Positions 25,954 to 34,301 of a stretch of DNA of 64,000 nt are shown in pieces. The notes beneath the pieces were generated by a model. That model had not been told where the DNA came from, did no database searches, and was given only the letters and a program-made list of their open reading frames with translations. The number at the start of each line of letters is the position of its first letter. The stretch's first letter is position 1. The DNA comes from Lachnospiraceae bacterium (lineage in GTDB: Bacteria > Bacillota > Clostridia > Lachnospirales > Lachnospiraceae). The stretch lies in the NCBI GenBank assembly GCA_022792535.1, contig JAAWBG010000066.1, forward strand, positions 1-64,000, given 5' to 3'. The position numbers and the translations under genes are program-made.

Positions 25954-25981
25954 AGAATTTCGTAAAACGAAATTCTTTTTT
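25954..25981. terminator. Hairpin with T-run in the 25.8-26.07 kb gap
   Basis: AGAATTTCGT and ACGAAATTCT form a 10-bp stem with a 3-nt loop followed by Ts. It lies upstream of the 74-aa gene; no plus-strand gene precedes it other than the tRNA unit. Confidence 0.6.
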
Positions 25982-26069
25982 ATCTTGACATGAAAACGAA
26001 ACTTTCGGCGCATACTATCCCTGCAGTTATGTTGTATCTTATGGATTCACAAAACAGGAGGAGCAAAAG

Positions 26070-26294
26070 ATGATAACGATTGAAATGGACTATTTAAAAG
26101 AGAAAGTAGAAAACAGGTTAAAGGAAGAAAACAACCACCGAAACAGACGGGAGGATCTCTACGCCTTAGATCAGCAGATCAGCGGATTGTACAGTACCTT
26201 TGAATTGATCACAAGCGCGCAGGAACGAGAACTTCGGCAGCCAGTAAAGGACGCTATGGCGCAGCTTGGCAGTCATATGACCATCAGATCATAA
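26070..26294 (+). CDS. Small hypothetical helical protein (74 aa)
   Basis: I do not recognise a family. The 74-residue sequence is charged and predicted helical, with a coiled-coil-like start (YLKEKVENRLKEENNHRNRR) and a second amphipathic part (ELRQPVKDAMAQLG). It has a good AGGAGGAGC RBS 7 nt before the ATG and a strong hairpin terminator 15 nt after its stop, so it is likely real and monocistronic. There are no cysteines and no signal peptide. Confidence 0.65.
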   Translation: MITIEMDYLKEKVENRLKEENNHRNRREDLYALDQQISGLYSTFELITSAQERELRQPVKDAMAQLGSHMTIRS

Positions 26295-26307
26295 GCTCTC
26301 CCATAAA

Positions 26308-26356
26308 AACAGGCTGTCTCAAATCATTTTATACTTATTTGAGACAGCCTTTCCAT
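26308..26356. terminator. Bidirectional terminator between two small genes
   Basis: The 14-bp perfect arms AGGCTGTCTCAAAT and ATTTGAGACAGCCT enclose a 12-nt loop. Ts follow on the minus strand and a shorter T-run on the plus strand. It separates the convergent 74-aa and 50-aa genes. Confidence 0.85.
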
Positions 26357-26376
26357 ATATAGAAACAATATTTGTT

Positions 26377-26529
26377 TCAAGATTCCCCTTCTTTTACAAT
26401 GTCCTCCAAAACGCGGATCAAGTCCTGAAGCGTATACAATTGTACATTCCGCTCTAAAATGCAGTCTTTTAGCTCTGCTGACAATGTCTCAAACTTCTCC
26501 TGTAAAGGGGGCGCTACATAAGTTGCCAT
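26377..26529 (-). CDS. Small hypothetical protein (50 aa)
   Basis: The 50-residue frame begins MATYVAPPLQEKF and ends EDIVKEGES. It has a GTGAGGTGAT RBS 5 nt before the ATG and a TACTAT -10-like element just upstream. The sequence is acidic and helical with one Cys. It is convergent with the 74-aa gene across a shared terminator. The leader closely resembles that of the 54-aa gene at 27739-27903. No family was recognised. Confidence 0.6.
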   Translation of the reverse strand: MATYVAPPLQEKFETLSAELKDCILERNVQLYTLQDLIRVLEDIVKEGES

Positions 26530-26590
26530 AAAATCACCTCACTATAGTATGAGATAAAAATAAATTTCTTATTCTTTCCCCAAAAGCTGG

Positions 26591-26619
26591 TTGTTTCTCC
26601 CTGCAGAAAGTATTATAAT
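26591..26619 (+). promoter_or_regulatory. Promoter of the NYN-domain gene
   Basis: TTGTTT (26591-26596) and TATAAT (26614-26619) are separated by 17 bp, about 74 nt upstream of the ATG. Confidence 0.7.
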
Positions 26620-26692
26620 AAAACAGCAGTACATGCCGCAGCAATTGCCATACGCAATTTTCCATAAGGCATGACAGCAGAAGGAGCAGAAA

Positions 26693-27499
26693 ATGGATGA
26701 TGAAAAAAAATATGCTTTATTGATCGATGCAGACAATGTATCCTCAAGGTATATTGAAATTGTTACAAAAGAAGCACAGACATTGGGGAATGTGACGATC
26801 CGGCGGATCTACGGAGACTGGACTTCCAATTCCAAGATCTCCTGGAAAGATTCTTTACTGGAAAATTCACTGACGCCCATTCAGCAGTATAACTATACCG
26901 TAGGAAAAAATTCTTCAGATTCAGCAATGATCATTGACGCCATGGATATTTTATATACCAATGATGTGGACGGATTTATCATTGTATCCTCTGACAGCGA
27001 TTTCACTAAATTGGCCATGCGCCTGCGGGAATCTGGAAAACGGGTGATTGGAATGGGAGAAAGCAAGACGCCTACTCCTTTCGTAAGAGCCTGCGAACAG
27101 TTCAAAACTTTGGATGTATTATATAAAAATAATAATCCAGGGCCCAGAAACAATCATCCAGAACCAAAAACTTTCCCAGAACGCGGAAGAAGAACCTACG
27201 TAAAAACCTCAGAACCAGACAAGGCTTTAGTCAAAGACGCGGAACCCATCACCGACTTAAAGTCCATCAAGGCCACTATTATCTCTCTTTTAGACGAAAA
27301 TTCAGATGAAGATGGCTGGATGTATCTGTCAGAACTTGGGAATATGATCCAGAAAATGTACTCAGATTTTGACTGCCGAAATTATGGCTATCACAAATTC
27401 GGAAAATTGATCGAATCTTTTTCCGAATTACAGACAAGAAAAGACGATTCCAGCAACGGAATCACAAAGATCGTATTAGTAAGAAAACGAGAAGACTAA
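26693..27499 (+). CDS. NYN-domain (PIN-like) RNase-like protein with OST-HTH/LOTUS domain
   Basis: The 268-residue protein has an N-terminal NYN/PIN-like nuclease fold (about 1-145) with the acidic residues of the active site visible: IDADNVS (11-17), SSDSAMIIDAMD (about 74-85) and VSSDSDFTKLA (about 98-108). After a polar Pro/Asn-rich linker, the C-terminal part (about 190-265, LGNMIQKMYSDFDCRNYGYHKFGKLIES) is an OST-HTH/LOTUS RNA-binding domain. This architecture (LabA/Limkain-like) suggests RNA cleavage or RNA silencing-like regulation. The substrate is unknown. A GAAGGAG RBS precedes the ATG. Confidence 0.87.
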   Translation: MDDEKKYALLIDADNVSSRYIEIVTKEAQTLGNVTIRRIYGDWTSNSKISWKDSLLENSLTPIQQYNYTVGKNSSDSAMIIDAMDILYTNDVDGFIIVSSDSDFTKLAMRLRESGKRVIGMGESKTPTPFVRACEQFKTLDVLYKNNNPGPRNNHPEPKTFPERGRRTYVKTSEPDKALVKDAEPITDLKSIKATIISLLDENSDEDGWMYLSELGNMIQKMYSDFDCRNYGYHKFGKLIESFSELQTRKDDSSNGITKIVLVRKRED

Positions 27500-27587
27500 C
27501 TTAAGACACGCTAAATACTCAAGTTTCGTAATCATCTGTATTCTTATAGGAAGTCTAAAAAAGGAAATCTAAAAAAATTTCTTATGA

Positions 27588-27623
27588 GATTAGGGTGCCA
27601 AAGATACTTTTAACACCTTAATC
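27588..27623. repeat. Family A palindromic repeat, degenerate copy
   Basis: GATTAGGGTGCCAAAGA and CTTTTAACACCTTAATC form imperfect arms, followed by TTATA. It is the same family as 36984-37019, with several arm mismatches. Confidence 0.6.
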
Positions 27624-27638
27624 TTATAAAAACACAAA

Positions 27639-27700
27639 TTTTTAGAGGAGATTTCAGAGAAAACGTATCAAAACGCTTCCATCTGAATCTCCTCTAAAAA
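27639..27700. repeat. Long hairpin between convergent genes
   Basis: TTTTTAGAGGAGATTTCAGA and TCTGAATCTCCTCTAAAAA pair over about 19 bp. The T and A runs are inside the stem rather than after it, so it differs from a classical terminator, but it probably ends both flanking transcripts. Confidence 0.6.
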
Positions 27701-27738
27701 ATAGACTGACACAAAACACTTCTCTTCTATATTTCATA

Positions 27739-27903
27739 TCAGCTCTCCATCCGCTGTCTGCGTACTAGCTGCCAGATCGTATCGTGCATCCACCCTACGG
27801 TATCGTTTAGTTTTTTATTTTCTTCGATTAAAAGCTGGTTCTCTGTTTGTAATTTTTCTATCAGCTCGATATTAGTATTTTGGAGAATATTGCTGACTGC
27901 CAT
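27739..27903 (-). CDS. Small hypothetical coiled-coil protein (54 aa)
   Basis: The frame begins MAVSNILQNTNIELIEKL and ends RRQRMES. An AGAGGTGAT RBS lies 5 nt before the ATG and a TATAAT -10 (27922-27927) lies just upstream, giving a very short leader. The middle is a heptad-like coiled coil (ELIEKLQTENQLLIEENKKL) followed by a Trp-containing basic tail. No family was recognised. The region 27928-28116 upstream holds nothing else that I can support. Confidence 0.6.
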   Translation of the reverse strand: MAVSNILQNTNIELIEKLQTENQLLIEENKKLNDTVGWMHDTIWQLVRRQRMES

Positions 27904-28116
27904 TTTAATCACCTCTCTGCTATTATAACAGAATTACCGCAGATTTGGTGTTAAAATTGTGGAAAGAAATGGTAACCTCCTGATTGTCGATTTTATTCTA
28001 CAATTTCCCAAAAGAAGTTAGAAAATTTGACAATCTTTTTCCTTGATTTTATCCAAAAATGTGCATTTATTTTTCTCCAAAAACTGCATTTCGCGGATAT
28101 TTAGCAAAATTTTGTT

Positions 28117-28416
28117 CTAATATTTCTTTACAAATTTTGAAATCAATGCTCTGCAAGTATTCATTTGAATACAAGCATAAAAATCCTCTGTCACTTCTTT
28201 TCCTTTTCCTACTGTCATAGCATTATTTGCATCTTCTTCTGTCTCCCAAAGAACAAAATCTGTCCACACCTTATCTTGTAGATAATGTTCCCAGGAAATA
28301 AAACCTTTCGCCTTAGAAATCACTTCATCATGCAGCTTCTGAGTCCGTTCTATAAACTGTTCCTCACTGACATTTTTCCTGAGTTTGTAGGAAAAAATCC
28401 ACGCTGTTTTTGCCAT
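28117..28416 (-). CDS. Small dimeric alpha/beta-barrel-like hypothetical protein (99 aa)
   Basis: The 99-residue protein has the alternating beta-alpha pattern and length of ABM/ferredoxin-fold proteins: WIFSYKLRKNVSEEQFIERTQKLHD, then FISWEHYLQD, then DFVLWETEEDANNAM. Such folds include heme-degrading or antibiotic-monooxygenase-like proteins, but no catalytic signature is evident here. An AAGGAGGAAG RBS precedes the ATG. It lies downstream of purL on the same strand, with a 192-bp gap holding no clear gene. Confidence 0.6.
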   Translation of the reverse strand: MAKTAWIFSYKLRKNVSEEQFIERTQKLHDEVISKAKGFISWEHYLQDKVWTDFVLWETEEDANNAMTVGKGKEVTEDFYACIQMNTCRALISKFVKKY

Positions 28417-28608
28417 ATCTCTTCCTCCTTTTCCGTGTTATATGACTCTTTTTTGTGAGAATAATTCTAATATTATCTGCATACTCCTGCATGGGACGGG
28501 CATTTTTGCAGCTTCTCTTCTTTCCGCCCCAGCAGGTCATTGTCTTTGTTTTTAACTTCCCGTTCTGGCTCTCCAAGGATTCCGATATATTTCAAAATAT
28601 TCTTTTTC

Positions 28609-31600
28609 TTATTTAAAGTACGCCACGCCGCTCTCAAAGAGTTTCATATCCTGCTCTCCATAAATGTTAACCGCCACGCTCTGTCCCCGGCGCTCGGAAT
28701 GAGCCATCTTACCCAATACTCTGCCATCCGGGCTGGTAATTCCCTCAATAGCCTGGTAGGAACCATTGATGTTCCACTCTTCATCCATGGTAGGTTCGCC
28801 TTTTTCATTGACATACTGGGTTGCCACCTGGCCATTGGCAAAGAGTTTGTCCAGCCATTCCTTAGGGGCCACAAAGCGTCCTTCTCCGTGAGAAGCCGGA
28901 TTACAGTAAACTTTGTCTGGCTCTGCCTGTGCCAGCCAGGGAGATTTGTTGGTTACCACTTTTGTATATACCATTTTGGAAATATGGCGGCCAATGGTAT
29001 TGTAAGTCAAGGTAGGGGAATCCTGGCTCTGCTGTATGATCTCTCCACAGGGAACCAGACCTAATTTTATCAGCGCCTGGAATCCATTGCAGATTCCCAG
29101 CATTAATCCGTCACGCTCTTCTAATAACTGCCGCACTGCCTCTGTCATCTTCTCATTGCGGAAAGCAGTTGCAAAGAACTTCGCGCTTCCCTCCGGCTCA
29201 TCTCCTGCGGAGAATCCTCCTGGGAACATAATAATCTGGGACTGTGCAATATCTTTCTGGAATACCTGAACAGAATCCCGGATATCTTCTGGACTTAGAT
29301 TCTTAAACACCCGTACCGTCACATCTGCCCCAGCCCGCTCAAAGGCTTTTGCACTGTCATACTCACAGTTCGTTCCTGGAAATACTGGAATAAATACCCT
29401 AGGTTTTGCTACCTTATGTCTGCACACATAGATGTGATCTGTGCAGAACACTTCATTTTTTACTTTCTCACTGCCGGCTGCTATTCCTGTTTCCTGCAGA
29501 GAAATCCGCCATGCATTTCCTTCTTCTGAGATTGTGGGGAAAACTTTTTCCAAAGTTCCTGTCCATGCCCGAACTGCCTCTTCCATGGCAATCTCTGTCT
29601 CACCGTAAATAAATTTCTGTTCCGCATTCACTTCTCCGATCACCCTGGTGTAAGTCAAGCTGCCGCATCCTTCTGTCTCTTTTGCGGCGTCCCCAGCGTA
29701 AGAAGCCATAGCTGCTGCAATGGTTTTTTCCACCATCTCTACACTTTCTGCAGGAACTTCTCCGATCAGTGTTCCAAAGTTCGGTGCAAACATGCAGTTT
29801 TTGCACACATCTGCTTCCATCGTAACACCCAGCTGATTTCCAAACGCCATCTTGCTGACAGCTGCTGCCAGTCCTTTTCCATCCAAAGCATAGGCGGACA
29901 CAATGGCCCTTTTCTGAATCAGTTCGTGAACCGCCTCATATAATTTCATTACCTGTCCATATACCGGCAGATCATATTTGTCTTTCGCAATTTTAAAGAT
30001 CATAAGCTTATTGCCGGCTGTCTTCAACTCTGGCGTGATAATATCTTGCTCTTTTGCCACATCCACTGCAAAAGATACTAAAGTAGGAGGAACATCAATT
30101 TCATTAAAAGTACCGGACATGGAATCCTTTCCTCCAATGGATGGAAGGCCAAATCCAATCTGCGCGCTGTAGGCTCCCAAAAGCGCAGCCAAAGGCTGAC
30201 TCCACCGGGCAGGCTCCTCATTCATTCTGCGGAAATATTCCTGGAAGGTAAATCGGATCTTCTTATAATCTCCGCCGGAAGCCACAATTCTCGCCACAGA
30301 TTCCAGCACTGCATAAACTGCCCCATGATAAGGACTCCAGGAAGACAGCTGGGGATCAAATCCATAAGCCATCATGGTAACGGTGTCGCATGTTCCATTC
30401 TGCACCGGAAGTTTTGCCACCATACTCTGGGTCTCAGTCAGCTGATACTTTCCGCCGTAAGGCATAAACACACTTCCCGCACCAATGGAACCGTCAAAAG
30501 TTTCCACCAGCCCCTTCTGAGAACATACGTTTAGATCCCTTAGCGTTGACAGCCAGGCAGTTCTGACATCATCTTTTTCCAATGCTTCCGCCACCTTGGG
30601 GATCTCTTTCTGTTCAAAGAAATTCTCCCTCTGGTCTGGAATCTCTACCTCTACAGCAGTTTCCTGATGGGCTCCATTGGTATCCAAAAATGCTCTGGAG
30701 ATATTCACGATCTCTTTTCCTCTCCATTCTAACACCAGCCTTGGCTCCTCTGTCACTACAGCCACTTCCACTGCCTCTAAATTTTCTTCTTTGGCATAAG
30801 ATAAGAATTGGCCCACATCCTCTGGATCTACCACAACTGCCATACGCTCCTGGGATTCTGAGATGGCAATCTCTGTCCCATCTAATCCTGCATATTTTTT
30901 TGGCACCTTATCTAACTGTACCCGTAGTCCGTCTGCCAGCTCGCCGATGGCCACAGACACGCCGCCCGCGCCGAAATCATTACATTTTTTGATAATGTGG
31001 GCTACTTCTTCCCGCCGAAACAGTCTCTGAATCTTACGCTCTGTGGGAGGATTTCCTTTCTGCACCTCCGCCCCGCAGACTGCTGTGGATTCTGTGTTAT
31101 GAGCTTTGGAAGACCCTGTCGCCCCGCCGATTCCATCACGTCCGGTACGCCCTCCTAACAGTATGATCACATCTCCCGGATCTGAGGTGAGCCGCTGTAC
31201 CGCACGTCTGGGAGCAGCTCCCATTACCGCGCCGATCTCCATTCGTTTTGCCACATAATCTGGATGATAGATCTCTTTCACATATCCAGTTGCCAATCCC
31301 ACCTGATTCCCATAGGAGCTATACCCATGAGCCGCTTCCCGCACCAGTTTTTTCTGTGGAAGCTTTCCAGGCAACGTATCTTTCACTGATTTAGTAGGAT
31401 CTGCCGCACCTGTCACCCGCATGGCCTGATACACATAAGTTCTGCCGGAAAGAGGATCTCGGATCGCACCGCCTAGACAAGTTGCGGCGCCTCCAAAAGG
31501 CTCGATCTCTGTGGGGTGGTTGTGCGTCTCATTTTTAAAATTTACCAGCCATTCTTCCGTCTGTCCGTCCACCTCTACCGGAACCACAATGGAACATGCA

Positions 31601-32502
31601 TTGATCTCGTCAGATTCCTCCTGGTCTTCTAATTTTCCTTCCTTTTTCAGTCGTTTCATTGCCATCAGAGCCAGATCCATCAGGCAGACAAACTTGTCCT
31701 TCCGTCCCTGATACAGCTCTTGGTGCGTGTGAAGGTAATCCTGATAAGTCTCTTCCATCGGCTGTCTGTAGAACCCTTCCTGAAAGACAACGTCTTTCAA
31801 TTCTGTGGAAAAAGTCGTATGGCGGCAATGGTCTGACCAGTAAGTATCTAACACCCGGATCTCTGTCACCGAAGGATCTCTCTTTTCTTCCCCTTTAAAG
31901 TAATTCTGAATATGCAGAAAATCTTTAAAAGTCATGGCAAGTCCCAAAGAATCATACAAACTCCGTAACTGATCTTCTTCCATATCCTGGAATCCCTCAA
32001 AAGTCTTCACATCTTCCGGTTCCTCAAACACATCTACCAAGGTCTCTGGTTTTTCTAAACCAGTTTCTCTGGAATCCACCGGATTGATACAATAATTTTT
32101 GATGGAATTTAGCTGCTCCTCACTGACTCTTCCCTCTATCACATAAGTAACCGCTGAACGGATAATAGGCTCTTCTTCTTCATTCAGCAGTTTCACACAT
32201 TGTTCTGCGGAATCTGCGCGCTGGTCATACTGCCCTGGCAGATATTCCACACTAAATATCTGAGCGTCTCCACGCTCAAATGTCTCTTCGTAGACATCAT
32301 CCACCGGAGGTTCTGAAAACACTGTCATCAACGCTTTCTGATAGGTCTCCTCTGAAATATGTTCCACATCATAGCGGATCAGTACACGTACCCCTGTGAC
32401 TGTCTGAATACCCAGATAACTCTTTATTTCTGACTGCAGTTCCTTTGCCTGAATGGCAAAAGCAGGTTTCTTCTCCACAAATATTCGTCTTACGTTTGTC
32501 AT
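28609..32502 (-). CDS. purL: Phosphoribosylformylglycinamidine synthase, single-chain
   Basis: This is the large fused FGAM synthase (about 1297 residues), joining PurS-like, PurL and glutaminase PurQ-like parts; it performs the fourth step of purine synthesis. The ATP-binding core includes SDHCRHTTF (about residues 223-231) and FGAGGVSVAIGE. The C-terminal class I amidotransferase has LGICNGFQAL (nucleophile Cys) and SHGEGRF (catalytic His). I start it at the ATG at 32502, behind AGGAGGAAGG, rather than 11 codons upstream. It is monocistronic with a consensus-like promoter. Confidence 0.96.
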   Translation of the reverse strand: MTNVRRIFVEKKPAFAIQAKELQSEIKSYLGIQTVTGVRVLIRYDVEHISEETYQKALMTVFSEPPVDDVYEETFERGDAQIFSVEYLPGQYDQRADSAEQCVKLLNEEEEPIIRSAVTYVIEGRVSEEQLNSIKNYCINPVDSRETGLEKPETLVDVFEEPEDVKTFEGFQDMEEDQLRSLYDSLGLAMTFKDFLHIQNYFKGEEKRDPSVTEIRVLDTYWSDHCRHTTFSTELKDVVFQEGFYRQPMEETYQDYLHTHQELYQGRKDKFVCLMDLALMAMKRLKKEGKLEDQEESDEINACSIVVPVEVDGQTEEWLVNFKNETHNHPTEIEPFGGAATCLGGAIRDPLSGRTYVYQAMRVTGAADPTKSVKDTLPGKLPQKKLVREAAHGYSSYGNQVGLATGYVKEIYHPDYVAKRMEIGAVMGAAPRRAVQRLTSDPGDVIILLGGRTGRDGIGGATGSSKAHNTESTAVCGAEVQKGNPPTERKIQRLFRREEVAHIIKKCNDFGAGGVSVAIGELADGLRVQLDKVPKKYAGLDGTEIAISESQERMAVVVDPEDVGQFLSYAKEENLEAVEVAVVTEEPRLVLEWRGKEIVNISRAFLDTNGAHQETAVEVEIPDQRENFFEQKEIPKVAEALEKDDVRTAWLSTLRDLNVCSQKGLVETFDGSIGAGSVFMPYGGKYQLTETQSMVAKLPVQNGTCDTVTMMAYGFDPQLSSWSPYHGAVYAVLESVARIVASGGDYKKIRFTFQEYFRRMNEEPARWSQPLAALLGAYSAQIGFGLPSIGGKDSMSGTFNEIDVPPTLVSFAVDVAKEQDIITPELKTAGNKLMIFKIAKDKYDLPVYGQVMKLYEAVHELIQKRAIVSAYALDGKGLAAAVSKMAFGNQLGVTMEADVCKNCMFAPNFGTLIGEVPAESVEMVEKTIAAAMASYAGDAAKETEGCGSLTYTRVIGEVNAEQKFIYGETEIAMEEAVRAWTGTLEKVFPTISEEGNAWRISLQETGIAAGSEKVKNEVFCTDHIYVCRHKVAKPRVFIPVFPGTNCEYDSAKAFERAGADVTVRVFKNLSPEDIRDSVQVFQKDIAQSQIIMFPGGFSAGDEPEGSAKFFATAFRNEKMTEAVRQLLEERDGLMLGICNGFQALIKLGLVPCGEIIQQSQDSPTLTYNTIGRHISKMVYTKVVTNKSPWLAQAEPDKVYCNPASHGEGRFVAPKEWLDKLFANGQVATQYVNEKGEPTMDEEWNINGSYQAIEGITSPDGRVLGKMAHSERRGQSVAVNIYGEQDMKLFESGVAYFK

Positions 32503-32548
32503 ACTTATCCTTCCTCCTGGAATCTGTTTACTCATTTTTATCAGAATC

Positions 32549-32578
32549 AGTATAACACTAAACCCATCATCCGTACAA
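32549..32578 (-). promoter_or_regulatory. Promoter of purL
   Basis: TTGTAC (32573-32578) and TATACT (32549-32554) are separated by 18 bp. I see no purine-riboswitch core in the short leader. Confidence 0.6.
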
Positions 32579-32611
32579 CGTTTTTTTCAGATCTAAATTG
32601 ATTTCCCTAAT

Positions 32612-32652
32612 ACGTAAAAGTCTCTCTTACCAACTCTGGTAAAAGAGACTTC
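32612..32652 (-). terminator. Terminator behind galT
   Basis: AAGTCTCTTTTACCA and TGGTAAGAGAGACTT pair with one G-T wobble, followed by a short T-run (TTTTAC) reading leftwards. Confidence 0.65.
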
Positions 32653-32689
32653 TGCCGCATACAGCTATGTCTTTCGTTCTTTTCATATA

Positions 32690-34195
32690 TCAATTCAAGC
32701 TTGCCAAAAACCGATCAAAGGCTTTTTGTCCTTCTTCTGTCCGTTTATAAACCCCAGCATGTTCCAACACTTTGCTGAACACCAGTGCGATCTCATTCTG
32801 CAAAATATCCATCACATTTTCCTCTGTGATCTCCTGGTATTTTGGCAGAAATTCTGCTACCCAGTCTGCGTGCTTCTCAATGGTTTCCTCTGCCCGCATG
32901 TCTTTTTTATGTACAATGGCGTCTGCCAATGTCTCCATCTCATCTTTCAGTCTTGCAGGAAGGACTGCAAGGCCCATCACCTCGATCAGGCCGATGTTTT
33001 CTTTTTTGATGTGATGCAGTTCTGCATGGGGATGGTAAAGGCCCAGAGGATGTTCTTCTGTGGTGATATTGTTGCGCAATACCAGATCCAGTTCATACAT
33101 ATCTCCCCGTTTTCTGGCGATCGGCGTTATGGTATTGTGAGGTTCTCCTTCCGTCTCTGCAAAAATAAAAGCCTCTTCATCTGTATATCCTCTCCAGGCA
33201 TCTAAGATCTTATCTGCCAAAGCGATCAGACGGTCTGTATCCGCTCCGGCAATCCGAATCACTGACATAGGCCATTTTACAACTCCTGCCTTCACATCCT
33301 CAAAACCTGCCACAGTAAATTCCCGTTCCACCAAAGCCTTTGCCATGGCAAATTCATAGCTTCCCCCCTGGAAATGATCATGGCTTAAGATAGAACCTCC
33401 CACAATGGGAAGATCTGCATTAGAACCCACAATATAATGAGGAAACTGTTTGACAAAATCAAACAATTTGCAGAAAGTACCATGTTCAATTTTCATAGGA
33501 ATGTGCTGTGAATTAAACACGATACAATGTTCGTTATAATATACATAGGGAGAATACTGAAATCCCCATGGGCTGCCCTGAATCGTTACCGGAATAATTC
33601 TGTGATTCTGTCTTGCAGGATGATTGATACGTCCTGCATATCCCTCGTTTTCCACGCACAGCAGACATTTGGGATATCCGCTCTGCTTTGCATTTTTAGC
33701 CGCTGCAATAGCTTTGGGATCTTTCTCTGGTTTGGAAAGATTGATGGTAATGTCCATCTCTCCATAAGGCGTCTGGGCCTTCCATTTCACATCTTTTGCA
33801 ATCCGATAACGTCGGATGTAATCGCTGTCTTGGCTTAACTGATAATAGAAATCAGTAGCCGCTTTTGCTCCTTCCTTCTGGTAAATATCCCAAAATTTCT
33901 TAATCACCTCACTGGGTCTTGGCATCAGCTTTGCCATCAATTTTGTGTCAAACAGATCCCGGTATACCACACCGTTTTCCTCCAGCACTCCATGTTCATA
34001 CCCATAGTCCAGCAATTCCTGTAATACAGGCTCTAACTCCACATTCCTGTATGTCTCTTCCGGCTCTTCATACTCTTCGATCTGAAGAGTTTCCAACAAC
34101 TGATTGGTGGTAAAAATCACATCTTCTTCTGTCAGCAGATTTCGCTCCAATCCATAACAAACTAACTTTTTGATGGCTTCATTGATATTTTTCAT
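32690..34195 (-). CDS. galT: UDP-glucose--hexose-1-phosphate uridylyltransferase, Firmicutes class II
   Basis: The 501-residue enzyme belongs to the Leloir pathway, exchanging UMP between UDP-glucose and galactose-1-phosphate. The active-site histidine motif appears as SHDHFQGG (about 274-281), typical of the class II GalT of Gram-positives. Further conserved parts include FNSQHIPMKIEHGTF and YHPHAELHHIKKENIGLIEVMGLA. It follows galK with a 106-bp gap on the same strand. Confidence 0.95.
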   Translation of the reverse strand: MKNINEAIKKLVCYGLERNLLTEEDVIFTTNQLLETLQIEEYEEPEETYRNVELEPVLQELLDYGYEHGVLEENGVVYRDLFDTKLMAKLMPRPSEVIKKFWDIYQKEGAKAATDFYYQLSQDSDYIRRYRIAKDVKWKAQTPYGEMDITINLSKPEKDPKAIAAAKNAKQSGYPKCLLCVENEGYAGRINHPARQNHRIIPVTIQGSPWGFQYSPYVYYNEHCIVFNSQHIPMKIEHGTFCKLFDFVKQFPHYIVGSNADLPIVGGSILSHDHFQGGSYEFAMAKALVEREFTVAGFEDVKAGVVKWPMSVIRIAGADTDRLIALADKILDAWRGYTDEEAFIFAETEGEPHNTITPIARKRGDMYELDLVLRNNITTEEHPLGLYHPHAELHHIKKENIGLIEVMGLAVLPARLKDEMETLADAIVHKKDMRAEETIEKHADWVAEFLPKYQEITEENVMDILQNEIALVFSKVLEHAGVYKRTEEGQKAFDRFLASLN

Positions 34196-34301
34196 GAGAA
34201 TTCCTCCCTTATTTTCTGAATTTCAATGGCGTGCATCTTTTCTCATTTTCGGAATCTTCAACATCTTCAACTACATGTGCCTGTTTCTGCCCAAAAAGAG
34301 A

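Noticed and set aside
25542-25988. A 148-codon open frame covering tRNA-Val and tRNA-Met
   Set aside because: It runs through two clear tRNA genes and a terminator; the translation is an artefact.
28364-28576. A 70-codon minus-strand frame behind purL
   Set aside because: It overlaps the better-supported 99-aa gene, is lysine/arginine rich without pattern, and lacks an RBS.
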